A stretch of 64,000 nucleotides of DNA from Tetradesmus obliquus (taxonomy: Eukaryota; Chlorophyta; Chlorophyceae; Sphaeropleales; Scenedesmaceae). The stretch's first letter is position 1. Each line of letters opens with the position of its first letter. A model generated the notes under the pieces. It was not told where the DNA came from. It saw nothing but the letters and a program-made list of their open reading frames with translations, and searched no databases. The stretch is taken from the NCBI GenBank assembly GCA_030272155.1, contig CP126193.1:186001-250000 (forward strand), given 5' to 3'. A program made the translations under genes and the position numbers. This document shows positions 36,201-46,302 of this stretch, in pieces.

Positions 36201-39200
36201 CACCTGCCCGCAGCAGCAGCACCAGCAGCAGCAGCAGCAAGCGCGAAGCCATAAAGTGTTGTCTGGCCAGTGGCATCATGAATCCAGCATAGTCAGCGCA
36301 GAAGTGCTCACGCCAGCCAAGTGTATGTGCGTGCATGCGCAATGCTGCTGCCACTGCATGCCTGCTGCCACAGGCTGCCACTGCCGGACTAACACGCACC
36401 TGCTGCCCATACTCTGACGCCAGCAGCGCCAGCACTGCACCTGCCGCCCCTGGCCGCCGCAGCTCAAAGTCCAGCAGCCGCCCAGCAGCAAGCAGCGGCT
36501 CCTGCAGCAGCAGCAGCAGCAGCAGCAGCAGGCAACAGGGGTAGTGCCGTAAGTTAGCAAGTTGCGGCAACAGCCAAGGTCGTCAATGTCGACTGTTTGC
36601 CACTGCAGCTGACTGCGAAGCAAGAGAAACAACGACATGCAGGAGACAGTCCTGCAGTGCATATAGCCGGCATATGCAGTCTTGCCCGTGCTGCTGCCCT
36701 GGCGGACCTACCAAGCGTGCCACCTGGCGTGCCATCATGCTGGTCACGCGCTCAGCCGCTGCGCAGCTGTCAGCAGCATACACGCCCTGCTGCTGCTGCT
36801 GCTGTGGAGGCTCAGCGCTTGCTGCGTCAGTGGCTTGCTCCAGGCTGGCGGCACCAGTGGCGGGTGTGGCAGAAACGTCACGCGCTGCTGCTGCTGTTGC
36901 TGCTGTTGCTGCTGCCTGGCAGTCCAGATAGCCTGCCTCTACTTCTCCCTCACTTGCTGCTCCTGCTGCTTCCTGCTCACCGCTGCTGGGGCTGCTGCTG
37001 CGCTGCCGAGCTGCACTGTCGCCACAACCATGCGCCGCACTCAGTGATGTGCCTGATGCCTCAGTACAAGGGGCATCTGCTGCTGCGCCTGCAGCTACGA
37101 GGGGGCTGCTGCTGCACTCCACAGCCTGCGACAGTGGCAGAGCAGAACACAGCAATGGCCGCGCTCAAGAACAGGCGGCAGCGCTAATTCTGTCTCATGG
37201 CAGAACAGACACAATACATGCTGTCACTGCACAAAAACAACTGCAACACTGCTTGCCAGCAGTGCTTGGGTCTTTGTCTGCACAAAACGACCACAACAAC
37301 TAGTGTAGCCCTCTGACACCTTACCTGGTGGATGGTGCCACCAGCTGCCCTGGCTGCTCCGAGTGCTGCTGCCCTGCTCAGCTGGCCAGCAGTCGCTGCT
37401 GCTGCTGCTGCTGCAGCCGAGCCTGCTGCAGGCGGGTCCTTGAGCTTCTTAGGCCTGCCTCTCCTCTTGGGCTGTGGCTGACCTGCTGCTGCTGCTGCTG
37501 CTGCGCTGCCTGCTGTCCTAGCTGCAGCTGCTGCTGCATCTGCTAATGCCTGCTCCTGTGGCGCGAACAAGGCGGGGATGTAGGGCAGAATGAGCGCGCA
37601 GCAGGGGGCAGATGTTCAGAGCAGAGGACGGTACCTCAATGCCGGCACGTAAACAATTTACTCCTGCATCCTCAGCAGGGCACAGCACAGCACAGCACAG
37701 CGGCGCACAACATATCACAGCACAGCACGGCGCAGCATAGTCAGCACAGCACGGCACAGTACTGCGCGACATACGACAACACTGCACCCACCTGGTATGG
37801 CCCCAGCTTGGACCTGAAGCGCCCCACAAACACGCCTCCGTCCAGCTGCCCCGGGCTGACCAGCCGCGCGCTGGCAGGCCCGTGCCTGTCCGGCCGCAGC
37901 CGGCTGCTGCTGCTGCTGCTGCGGGGCAGGGCAGGACCCTTGCTGGCTGGCAGCACTGCGGGGCAGCAGCGGCAAGTGCAGAAACAGATGCAGAAGATGC
38001 AGTGGACTTGCAGGCAGGCATGTGACACATGTGGATGCGGCGTGCGCCGGCAGTGGCTAAGCAACCTGCCAGCTTGCAAGTCTGCTGCAGGTGCTGCCTG
38101 CAAGGTGTGCCTGCAAGTGCTTCCCATATGCTGCTGGCTGCTGGTAGGGCAGCTAGCACAATGTTGAAGGTACCACACAGCGGCAGCAGCAGCAGCAGCA
38201 GCAGCGGCGCACCTGTGCCTGGCGCAGCGCTGTCCGCCTCTGCCGCCACGCGCCGCCTGAAGGCCGGCTCCTCAGCCAGGCGCAGCACCGCCTCCTCCTC
38301 CCTACCCGCAGGACAGCAGCAGCAACAGCAGCAGGAAAGCAGCAGCAGCAGCAGGAAAGCAGCAGCAGCAGCAGTTCTCAGCAGCACGCATGCAAAGTGT
38401 CTGCAGCTGGGAGTGTAATATGACACGAGTAGATTCATGGGCAGCTGCTGCACTTGCGCAGCCACGTCCTACACACATTGCATCAGACTTGCATGGCGTG
38501 CCTGCTGCTGCTGCTGCTACCGCCAGGTTGTGCTGCGCCACCCCTGCACTGATGCAGCAGGCCTGCTGGTGAGGGCAGCAGGCAGGGCGGGGCTGTGCCT
38601 CCACTCACTTGCCCTGGCACAGCTCCAGCGCTCTTATTGCTGCTGCTTCCGACAGGTCAGGCCACAGGTCACGCAGCTCAGCCACCTGCAACAGCAGCAT
38701 GAACAGCAGTTGCAGCAGCTAGGGAGGATAGATGCCATACAAAGCTGCATGCGCCATGCCCTGGTGACACTGATTATGCTGCTGGTGCACGTTTGGGTGC
38801 CAGCAGCACGTGCAACAGATGACGCTGCATGCCTGACCAAAGCACTCAACCCTTGCCCTGCTGACATTTTGCCCCTCAGCTCATAGTATGAGTTGCAAGC
38901 GTGTTGCTGCCACTGGTGCTGCTGCTGCTGGGGTGCAGCCCACCTTCCTCTTCTGCTCCCGCTTTTCATACTCCTGAAGCAGCTGCCGCTGCAGCTCCAC
39001 CTGCAGTCACAGCGACACATCTGGTGTCTTTTCACATAATGTAAAGGAGGAACAAACCGTACATGCAGATATGGGCGTCCCGTTGCTGCTGCTGTGGCCA
39101 GCAGGCTGTTTGTGCTGCGATGTTGGTTCACTTACGCGTTGCTGAATGATTCGCTGTTCGTCCTCCGTCAGGTTTCGCTCGTCCAATTGCTTGAAGATGT

Positions 39201-39499
39201 TGTCAGTCCTGCAACAGAACGTATGGTGTTGACAGGTGCATGCAAACAATGCCCACAGGACCAGGCTGGTTCTGGGCAGGAACAACAGCAGCAGCAGCAG
39301 CAGTAGAGTCTGACCTGCGCCTCTCTATGGCGGAATCCGCTCGCAGGAATAGCTGTGCAAGGCCTCCTTGGGCCTCCATCGCTTCTCCGTGGCTTGTTGT
39401 CACGTTCGGCTCCTGCATTTGTCCCTCCTGTTCTTGCCGGCAGCAGGGCGCCTGGCCGCTTGAAGCCGAGTGCTGCAACTGTCCAAACCAGCAGCCCAT
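32072..39499 (-). CDS. FYRN/FYRC chromatin-type protein with CUE-like segment, AT-hook and C-terminal U-box
   Basis: Fifteen exons: 39315-39499, 39136-39208, 38944-39000, 38609-38685, 38213-38301, 37792-37955, 37325-37555, 36712-37125, 36400-36501, 34992-36203, 34583-34819, 34095-34282, 33428-33592, 33083-33177, 32072-32280. All phases agree, giving 1165 residues. N-terminal helices (DNIFKQLDERNLTEDEQRII, LQRQLLQEYEKREQKRK) lead into a CUE-like segment, AELRDLWPDLSEAAAIRALE. An AT-hook follows (KRRGRPKK, about 245), then a long Gln/Ala/Ser-rich linker. FYRN is at about 869-947 (WYNAGYIFPAGFRSRLLFR, GGTFWPAPTFVVTARDRQDE) and FYRC at about 948-1009 (GPEYFGLNDAATIAAIEAL). A basic RGRARGR stretch follows, then a U-box-like end (LDPVTLEPLVNPAVSPAGHV, CPFTQAPLRPD). 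FYRN/FYRC occur in trithorax/MLL, JMJ and TBRG1 proteins; the U-box implies E3 ubiquitin ligase activity, so chromatin-linked ubiquitination is inferred. Confidence 0.85.
32250..32800 (-). repeat. Tandem duplication of a splice junction: four intronic copies of the U-box exon start
   Basis: The core CGTCAC (plus strand) recurs at 32261 (real exon), 32412, 32533, 32656 and 32777, i.e. spacings of 151, 121, 123 and 121 bp. On the coding strand each copy keeps an acceptor-like CAG or equivalent plus codons resembling LDPVTLEPL. The copy near 32533 is almost identical to the true exon start for about 30 nt. Confidence 0.85.
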
Positions 39500-39959
39500 C
39501 CACTAATAGCTACTGTATTATTATATACTAATGCTAGTATATACAGTTCAGCTTGACCAGGACGGTGTTGTGGATCTACCCGGTAGTATCCGTTCAGCCT
39601 GCTCACAACGGACCCATGCTTGTTTGATGTGTTTGTGATGAATGAGTAAAACTGAATAGTAAGGAAATGGCTGACGGCAGTTTTGCTTTATTCATGTAGC
39701 CCTTCCGGCGCTACATATCGCCCTTTGAATTTGAAGAAAGGATGACTGTTAGGGGTAGAGCTACGCTGGCGTGTGAGGCCTTCAACTGCCATTTACGTTC
39801 AATTGGCCTTTTGGATGTACGTAGATAGCGTGACAGGTGACCCTTGGTTCTGGTCACCAACCTCTCCAACAGACCCAGGTGTGCCACACGTCCATATCAG
39901 CCAACAGGGCCCGGGAGGCACACGCCCCTCTAAAGGGACTTCAAACGGACGCACACAGT
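39500..39959. promoter_or_regulatory. Head-to-head promoter region of the FYR and SnoaL-like genes
   Basis: 460 bp between divergent start codons, A/T-rich compared with the rest of the window. It contains a perfect 9-bp inverted repeat with a 4-base loop at 39522-39543 (arms TATATACTA and TAGTATATA), close to the FYR start codon. Promoter function is inferred from position. Confidence 0.45.
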
Positions 39960-40971
39960 ATGCTGACGCGACGTGTCACGAGTAGTGTTGGCTGCAGCAA
40001 CAGAAGCAACAGCAGCAGCAGGCTATGGCCGCGCCAGCAACAGCTGATGCTGCTGCGCATCAACGGCAGCACAACACGCACCGCCTGCCAGGCCAGCAGC
40101 CCTAAGCAGCCACCAACTGGATCCAACAGCAGCAGCGACTCAAATGAAGCCGAACCGGCTTATGCATACAGCGATCCAGGTGAAGCATCTAACCGCGTTC
40201 ACACAGGCTTGTACTGCTCGAAGTTATCCTTGCACAGTAGCTTCCTTCTCATGATTCACTCATTACAACATTCAGTGCACATGCCTTGCTGGACACTGGA
40301 GCAGCGGTAGCTGCATTGAATGCTGTACGGTCAAACATGCAACATTGGCAGCGCATCCCCCAGGGCAACCTGACCATGCCACGCGGCTCAGCAGTGAGCA
40401 GCAGCAGGTACTAACTCGCAGCCACACATGTAGAATGCCTGGCATGATTTGCTGCTGCTGCTTGGAGCTACGGCAAAGCACTGCCACTGCAGACACCAGC
40501 ACCGCATTTGGCAGCAGCACCTGCTGCTGACTCGCCTGCTGGTGTCCCTGCATATGCTCCTGCTGCTGCTGCTGCTGCCAACACCCGCAGTGAACCAGTT
40601 CCTGGGCCAGTTCCTGCCCAGCAACAGGGCCGCCAAGGATGAGCTGGCAGGCATCGACTTTGACACACCCAAGCTCAGCGGGCGCAGCATCCAGCAGATG
40701 GTGCGCGCTGCGGCCCAGCCAGCACACTGCAGCCAGCAGCTGCAGCAACTGTTTCAACAGGGGACATACTCTGCTCAGCCAGCCTCGAAGTGGATGCAGC
40801 CCAACACTTTGTGGCTCTGCTTAGTGACAAAAGTGCACGCTCTCACACCGTCCCGACACCTGTAAGCACACTGCTGCCTGCGCCACCCTCCTCTTGCAGC
40901 TGCGCCAATCAGGCTCTCTCTGCTTGCCTGCTACTCTGCACATGCGCTGCTGCTGCTGCTGCTGCTGCCGC

Positions 40972-41044
<73 letters not shown>

Positions 41045-41922
41045 CTGAGCTGGTGGAGGCGGGGCTGTCGCGCAGCCAGTGGTTTGTCACCGGGGAGGTG
41101 GACCCGCGCCTGTTCTCAGACTCCTTTGCCTTCAAGGACGAGTCCGTTGCCACCACAGGCATCAAGGCCTACGCCACAGGTGGGCACGGCTCTCAGTGGC
41201 TGGCCGCATTGCATTTCTACAGGCAGATGCAACGCCACCAAAACACTTGTTGTTGAATTTCCATTGCTTGGGAGCCAGGGAGCAGCGTGGTGGCTGCTGT
41301 GCAACTCCAACACAGGGCAGGCAGCATGGCGGCGCCTGCTGCGGCTGGCAGGCCCAGCAGCAGCAGCAACTCTGCAGATGAAGCTGCCTGTTGGCGTGTC
41401 GTGCCTGTGTCATGTTTAATCATCAATTTGCTGCCAAGAAAGGCACAGCCACAGAAGACGCGGCATCAACCCTGTACCTCCAGAACAGGATTCTGCATGT
41501 GGCGTATTAACCAAGTCACCTTGCTGATGCTGCTGCTGCTGCATGCAGGCGTGCGCAAACTGTTTGACCAGGCCACCTCCAAAGTCGAGCTCATCAGCGT
41601 GGAGGCACGCCCCGACACACAAGCACTGGTCGTGGTGTGGCGTCTGGAGGGCCGCGTCAACCTGCCTTTCAAACCCAAGATCAAGCCCTACGTGGTCACC
41701 ACCACCCTAGGCCTGGACCCTGACTCAGGCCTGATCTGCAGCCAGCTGGATGAGTTCTCTGTGCCTGGCTGGGACCTGCTGCTGTCGATACTGCTAGGGG
41801 AGGGCTTCGGGGCCAAGCCTGCGCCGCCGGTTGAGGAGCTGCGCGCAGCGGCAGTGGCGGCGGCGGCAGCGGGCGGCAGCAAAGCTGCGGCGAACGTGTT
41901 GAAGAGTGCTTCACAGAAGTAG
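39960..41922 (+). CDS. SnoaL/NTF2-like plastid protein (DUF2358 type)
   Basis: Four exons: 39960-40179, 40591-40700, 41044-41179, 41549-41922; all phases agree, 279 residues. Residues 1-70 are Arg/Ser-rich and acid-poor (MLTRRVTSSVGCSNRSNSSS), like an algal chloroplast transit peptide. The conserved part reads VNQFLGQFLPSNRAAKDEL, WFVTGEVDPRLFSDSFAFKD, GVRKLFDQATSKVELISVEA, VVVWRLEGRVNLPFKPKIKP, CSQLDEFSVPGWDLLLSIL, the cone-shaped alpha+beta fold of plant DUF2358 proteins, whose biochemical role is unknown. The upstream frame is open with earlier ATGs (for example 39837); 39960 was chosen because the transit-like sequence begins there. The intron before exon 3 ends in a very long (CTG)n tract. 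TGTAA lies 72 nt after the stop. Confidence 0.8.
40944..41043 (+). repeat. Long (CTG)n tract abutting a 3' splice site
   Basis: About 30 CTG units with one CCGCCG interruption, ending CTGCCAG exactly at exon 3 of the SnoaL-like gene. It is the longest CTG array in the window. Confidence 0.95.
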
Positions 41923-41994
41923 CTGTGCAGCTGAGGACTCCTCGGAAGTCTTATGCTGTGTATATCTTGGGTGGCTGTGCATGGCCGTAACGCT

Positions 41995-41999
41995 TGTAA
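41995..41999 (+). terminator. Candidate polyadenylation signal TGTAA
   Basis: Located 72 nt after the SnoaL-like stop codon, a typical distance for chlorophyte 3' UTRs. Motif-only evidence. Confidence 0.35.
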
Positions 42000-42118
42000 C
42001 TATGCTGACATTGTATGCCATACGGTTGCAGATAGTTTCCGGAAACTTTAGGCTAAAGTGTTGCTGTGCACAGGGTTGCTTCAATCGCCACTGAGCCAGC
42101 AATCCTCTCCAGCAGGAG

Positions 42119-42440
42119 AACACCCCTGCACACGGCAAGCACCCTCAGGGCATGCAGCCCTGCACATGGCAAGCACTCTCAGGGCATGCAGCCCTGCACA
42201 TGGCAAGCACTCTCAGGGCATGCACCCCTGCACATGGCAAGCACTCTCAGGGCATGCACCCCTGCACATGGCAAGCACTCTCAGGGCATGCACCCCTGCA
42301 CATGGCAAGCACTCTCAGGGCATGCACCCCTGCACATGGCAAGCACTCTCAGGGCATGCACCCCTGCACATGGCAAGCACTCTCAGGGCATGCACCCCTG
42401 CACATGGCAAGCACCCTCAGGGCATGCACCCCTGCACATG
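42119..42440. repeat. 34-bp minisatellite, about 9-10 copies
   Basis: Near-identical 34-bp units containing GGGCATGCA and CCCTGCACATGGCAAGCA, in the 3' flank of the SnoaL-like gene. Units differ only at one or two positions (CACCC/CAGCC, CTCTCAG/CCCTCAG). Units are contiguous, with no unique spacers, so this is not a CRISPR array. Because 34 is not a multiple of three, all three plus-strand frames stay open across it. Confidence 0.95.
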
Positions 42441-42795
42441 CGCTGCAGTTGAGTGCGGAGCTGCTAGCAAGGAGGCTCCCCCAACTGACGCAACCGCTTG
42501 CAGCAGTTGATGCAACTTGCCTCGCGGCGCGAGCGCACCATGTCCTGATACACAGTCGCTGGCTGGCAGCATAAGAAACGCGTCAAACATCCTGATGTTA
42601 CGTCGTCGCTTATTTCAGCGATGCACGCCCCAAACGACAAGCCTTGCAGTAGCAAACCAAGGAGCAAGCTGCCTCGCCCGCCACCAACACACCATTCCAA
42701 GCTGGAAACTCAGACATTGCACAACCACATCACATGGAGAAACAGCGGCAGTTGCAAGCACAACACTGCTGCTTTCTGAGGCTCGTGGTGCTCGA

Positions 42796-45490
42796 TCACG
42801 CAGGCTCGTCCAGCCATGCGTTGAGTGTGCGCAGCACATGGCTGGAGCGCAGCTGCCGCCGCTGCTGCTGCTGCCACAGCCGCCGCTCCTTGTCCCTCAG
42901 CCGCGCTGCCTGCTCGATGTATGCCGCCCGGAACCTGTCTGCAATGCTCGGGCCTGGCGCACCGGGCTGGCAGCTGCTGCACCCTTCTTCGGGCAAGTCC
43001 TGCAGGGACGCAGCAGCAGCAGCAGCGCAACACACAACAAGTCAGCACGCCATGGGTGACTCCCTCACTACGTACTTCCTAAACGCTGAGTGGCAGCCCC
43101 GCTGCTGAGGTCTTGAACACAATCGTGCCACTGGCAGTCGCGCCGTGAGCGCAAGAGCAGCCATCATGCATAAAGCAGCAAGCGTAGTTGCACCACCACG
43201 CTGCCCAGCAGACATGCCTGCATCGCCCCGGGTGTGTTCTGGCAGTCTATGGGTCGGTTCAACAGCAGCAACCAACAGCAACAACACTAGCCTCCACCAC
43301 ACGGCCGCACTGCTGTTCCAGCGCAGCCCCACTTGCAGCGCCGCTGGCCCCACCAGGCCCATGGCAGGCAATGCAGGGTGGCAGCCTGCCCCACCAAAGC
43401 ACGAATGCACCACACAACCGCATCAATCACAGAAACACAGCCTATCAGCGCCAGAGCCAGCTTCAGCCCTGCTTACATGTTGTAAAATGAAATCTCTCCC
43501 TTTACAGCCACACCTGCAGCGCCCCAGGTATGCGCTGGCTCCAACAGGTTGTGTTCAACAGCAGGGACAAGAAACGCAGCGCTTGCCTACATCACGTGGC
43601 GCACTGCTGCTCCAGCGCAGCCTCACCTGCAGTGCTGCAGGCCCCACCAGGCACATGGCAGGGCCATCCAGCGGCACCCGGGGGTCCACCTCAGGCGGCG
43701 GCAGCACCCCACTTGCGGCATCAGGCAGCAGCGAAGGGTTGACAGCCACGCGGGGGCAGCGCCGCTGCACCAGGTCTAGTGCTTCTGCAGGCACGTCTGG
43801 CCACACCAGCACACGTAGCTCCTTGAGACGGCAGTCACCTGCTGCTGCTGCTGCTGCTGCCTGATGTTGCTGCTGAGGTGTGCAGGTACTGCTTTGACTG
43901 AAGTCGCCAGCTTGCTGCGCGTCCGTTTGGTGCGCTGCTGTAGTGGCATCTTCCTCATCCTGTTCGTTGTCGCTTGCATACGCATCTTCCCAGCTGCCCA
44001 GGCAGTCATCCCCAGCAGCAGCTGCTGCAGCCGCAGCAGCACCACCAGCTGCCGTACTCGCTGAAGCGTCAGCTGCATCACCGGCAGGCGCTGCACCGGC
44101 GACACCAGGCGGCAGAATACCCGGCAGGATGTGTGGCAGTGCCCGCAGCGCCTCCCGGCTAGCTGCCGCGCTGCCACCCAGGCGCAGGATGGCCAGACGG
44201 GGCCAGGCACGCGCCAGCTGCCTCCAGCTGCCCGCTGACAGCTGCTCAAAACCTGCAGCCAGCAGAGGCACAACAGCAGACATGTAAGCCATGTTAACCG
44301 GCGCGCACACGGGTTCAGGTTGGTGCATAGGTAGCGGCATGACTGAGCAGCTGCGATGATAGAGTGGGATGCATGCTGGTGGCCCCTGCGTCAGATGCTG
44401 CAATGATGCGGAAGCCGATTGCGCACCAAAAGCAGCTATGCACTAAGGTGGCCGAAGCCACGCGTCACAGCCATGTCACAAACCACATACAATGCTGGCC
44501 ATCTACGTGTACGTACGGTACAGCCCACCTTTCCTGTGAGAAGTGCAGCAGTGGCCAGGTGCTGCTGCATGCTAAACACAGCCCACCTCACCTGTGGCGT
44601 CCAGCACACGTATGTGCGGCATGCTCCCCGCTGCTGCCAGCACCTCCGCAGCATTCAGCCGCCTGCAGCCAGCCAGGTCCAGGCAGCCCCACTCGGCGTC
44701 AGCCAGTGCAGCCAGCACCGCGCCAGTCAGCTCGCCACGGCGCCTGCATTCAGCAGAGAACGGATGGACCATGGCAGCAGCAGCAGCAGCAATACCGCAG
44801 CAGGCCTGAGCTGACTGTACATGTTCATGTCATGGCAGCTGCAGACACTGTGCTGCTGCTGCTGCTGCTGCCTACATATCCTCCATGATGGCAGCACCTT
44901 GCACCCATGACAGCAGCAGCTACTACTTCTGCTGCTGACGCAGCTGCAAGTAACCCCACTCTGCCCAGTTGCCAGTGATGCATCATGCATGCCGGGCCTC
45001 ACCTGGCCACTGCCAGCAGTGCTGCCTTCACGTCTGCAGGCAGCCAGCTCAGCTGCCCCTGCAGCTGCTGCACCAGCTCCGTCACATGCCGCCCCAACAC
45101 ACCCATGCACAGCTGCTGCAGCGAGGGCAGCTGCCGCTGCTGCTGCTGCAGCTCCTGCTGGTGCTGCTGCTGCAGCAGCTGCTGCATGGCTGCTCGTTTG
45201 GCTGCAGCTGCGGCAGCGCCAGTCAGGACAACTTTCTCGCTGCCTGCTACACACGACGCTGCTGCTGCTGCTGCTGCTTGCTGCTGCCGTGAAGAGCTGG
45301 GCAGCTGTGAAAGCACAGCAGGTGCTAGCCTGGCAACAGGCTGCTTGTGTTGCTGCCGAAGCTTATGTGTGCTTGTTTGTGACGCATGCTGCTGCTGCTG
45401 GTCCTCCTCTTCATTGTCTGAGCCCCACACGTCCTCACTGGCTGCTGGCTGTGCTGCTTCAGGCACTCCTGCGAACCGCACACGCACCAT
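42796..45490 (-). CDS. Leucine-rich-repeat (RNI-like) protein
   Basis: Four exons: 45003-45490, 44592-44743, 43627-44252, 42796-42999; all phases agree, 489 residues. The N-terminus is acidic and Gln/Ala-rich (SEDVWGSDNEEEDQQQQ). A conserved region follows: LPSLQQLCMGVLGRHVTELV, then WLPADVKAALLAVARRRGEL. LRR-like strands come next: LADAEWGCLDLAGCRRLNAA, MPHIRVLDAT, WPRLAILRLGGSAA, LKELRVLVWPDVPAEAL, interrupted by a low-complexity acidic insert. The C-terminus is a basic helix (ADRFRAAYIEQAARLRDKER, then HVLRTLNAWLDEPA), as in plant RNI-like superfamily proteins. Such proteins often act as ubiquitin-ligase adaptors, but no F-box is visible, so the role is open. A degenerate copy of the exon 3 donor region lies inside intron 3. 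Confidence 0.68.
43308..43370 (-). repeat. Intronic decoy copy of an exon 3/donor junction
   Basis: About 63 bp closely resembling 43602-43664, which spans the end of exon 3 and its GTGAGG donor. On the coding strand the copy reads LVGPAALQ followed by GTGGGG, so it also carries a usable-looking donor. Confidence 0.75.
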
Positions 45491-46302
45491 GCGCCTGTGG
45501 TGCCTGCCGATTACGGTGCAGGTACGTTTACAAAGCCTTTGTAAGTGCCGCCCTTCCTGCCTACTCGCCAGTCACGGCACAAACTGCGTGGATGCTGGTG
45601 CTTGCCACGGCCGTGCAAGTGAAGTAGCTGCTGTGAAAGATAGCTTAGCCTGTTGTTATGGTATATCTTCGAGCGTTTGTAGTGTAAACCGTTTCAATGA
45701 AGGGGGATCGCAGGCTTGGCACGCTATCTGGGCAGCAGAGCGATGAGAAACAAGAACCCTACCCAGGCTGGCGGTTGTTTCTGGCCAGCACTAACGAGCA
45801 CTGAGCAGCAGCAATTGTTTAAACGTGTATTATGCAGAGATTTATCAAAGGGTCAGATTATACTGCTAACGTTCCTTCAAGCTCTTGCTGCGACTGCTGT
45901 TGTCCAGAGTTGCCCTGAACTGCCAAATTGTCAAGACACCTCCAGTTGGCAGGGCCAAATAAATCGAGAATATAATCACACCAGTTTCATTGTGTTGAAA
46001 CTCACAGGAATCTGTTTGTGACACGGTGGAAGTTCAAACCAGTTGGTGTTTAGCAACAGCACTGGTGTGAAGTGTTGCAACTGTACAGAATCCAACTGCA
46101 TTGCCCATCGCTCAACATGAAGTAGCTCTGAACTGTGAGCTGGCAAGGACTACTGCCACGCCCTATCATAATCATCATCATCATGTTACCATTTAAGCCA
46201 TAGCAACGTCGCCACGCCCTATGGTACTGGAAACAAACATGTCGGCATGCTGCCATTCAAGTGACTGGCTCGCCAAAAAAGCATCCCTGCCATGATTGGC
46301 TA
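45491..46302. other. Intergenic region with a retroposon remnant
   Basis: Between the LRR-like gene start and the SFI1-like gene stop, both minus. It includes retroposon copy 2 (46167-46210). A/T-rich around 45800-46020; no coding exon supported. Confidence 0.5.
46167..46210 (-). mobile_element. 5'-truncated retroposon remnant, copy 2
   Basis: A 44-bp insert flanked by a perfect 12-bp direct repeat (46155-46166 and 46211-46222). On the minus strand it reads GCTATGGCTTAAATGGTAAC then (ATG)n, matching copies 1 and 3 at its 3' end but starting at a different 5' point. Confidence 0.65.

Noticed and set aside
35044..36417. Long plus-strand frames antisense to FYR exon 10
   Set aside because: They are Leu/Cys/Ala shadows of the Gln-rich coding strand.
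42119..42440. CRISPR array
   Set aside because: Units are contiguous and near-identical with no unique spacers, and the setting is eukaryotic.
42058..42574. Three overlapping plus-strand open frames of 128-150 codons
   Set aside because: They are produced by the 34-bp minisatellite, which has no stop in any frame; no start context, splice sites or domain support them.
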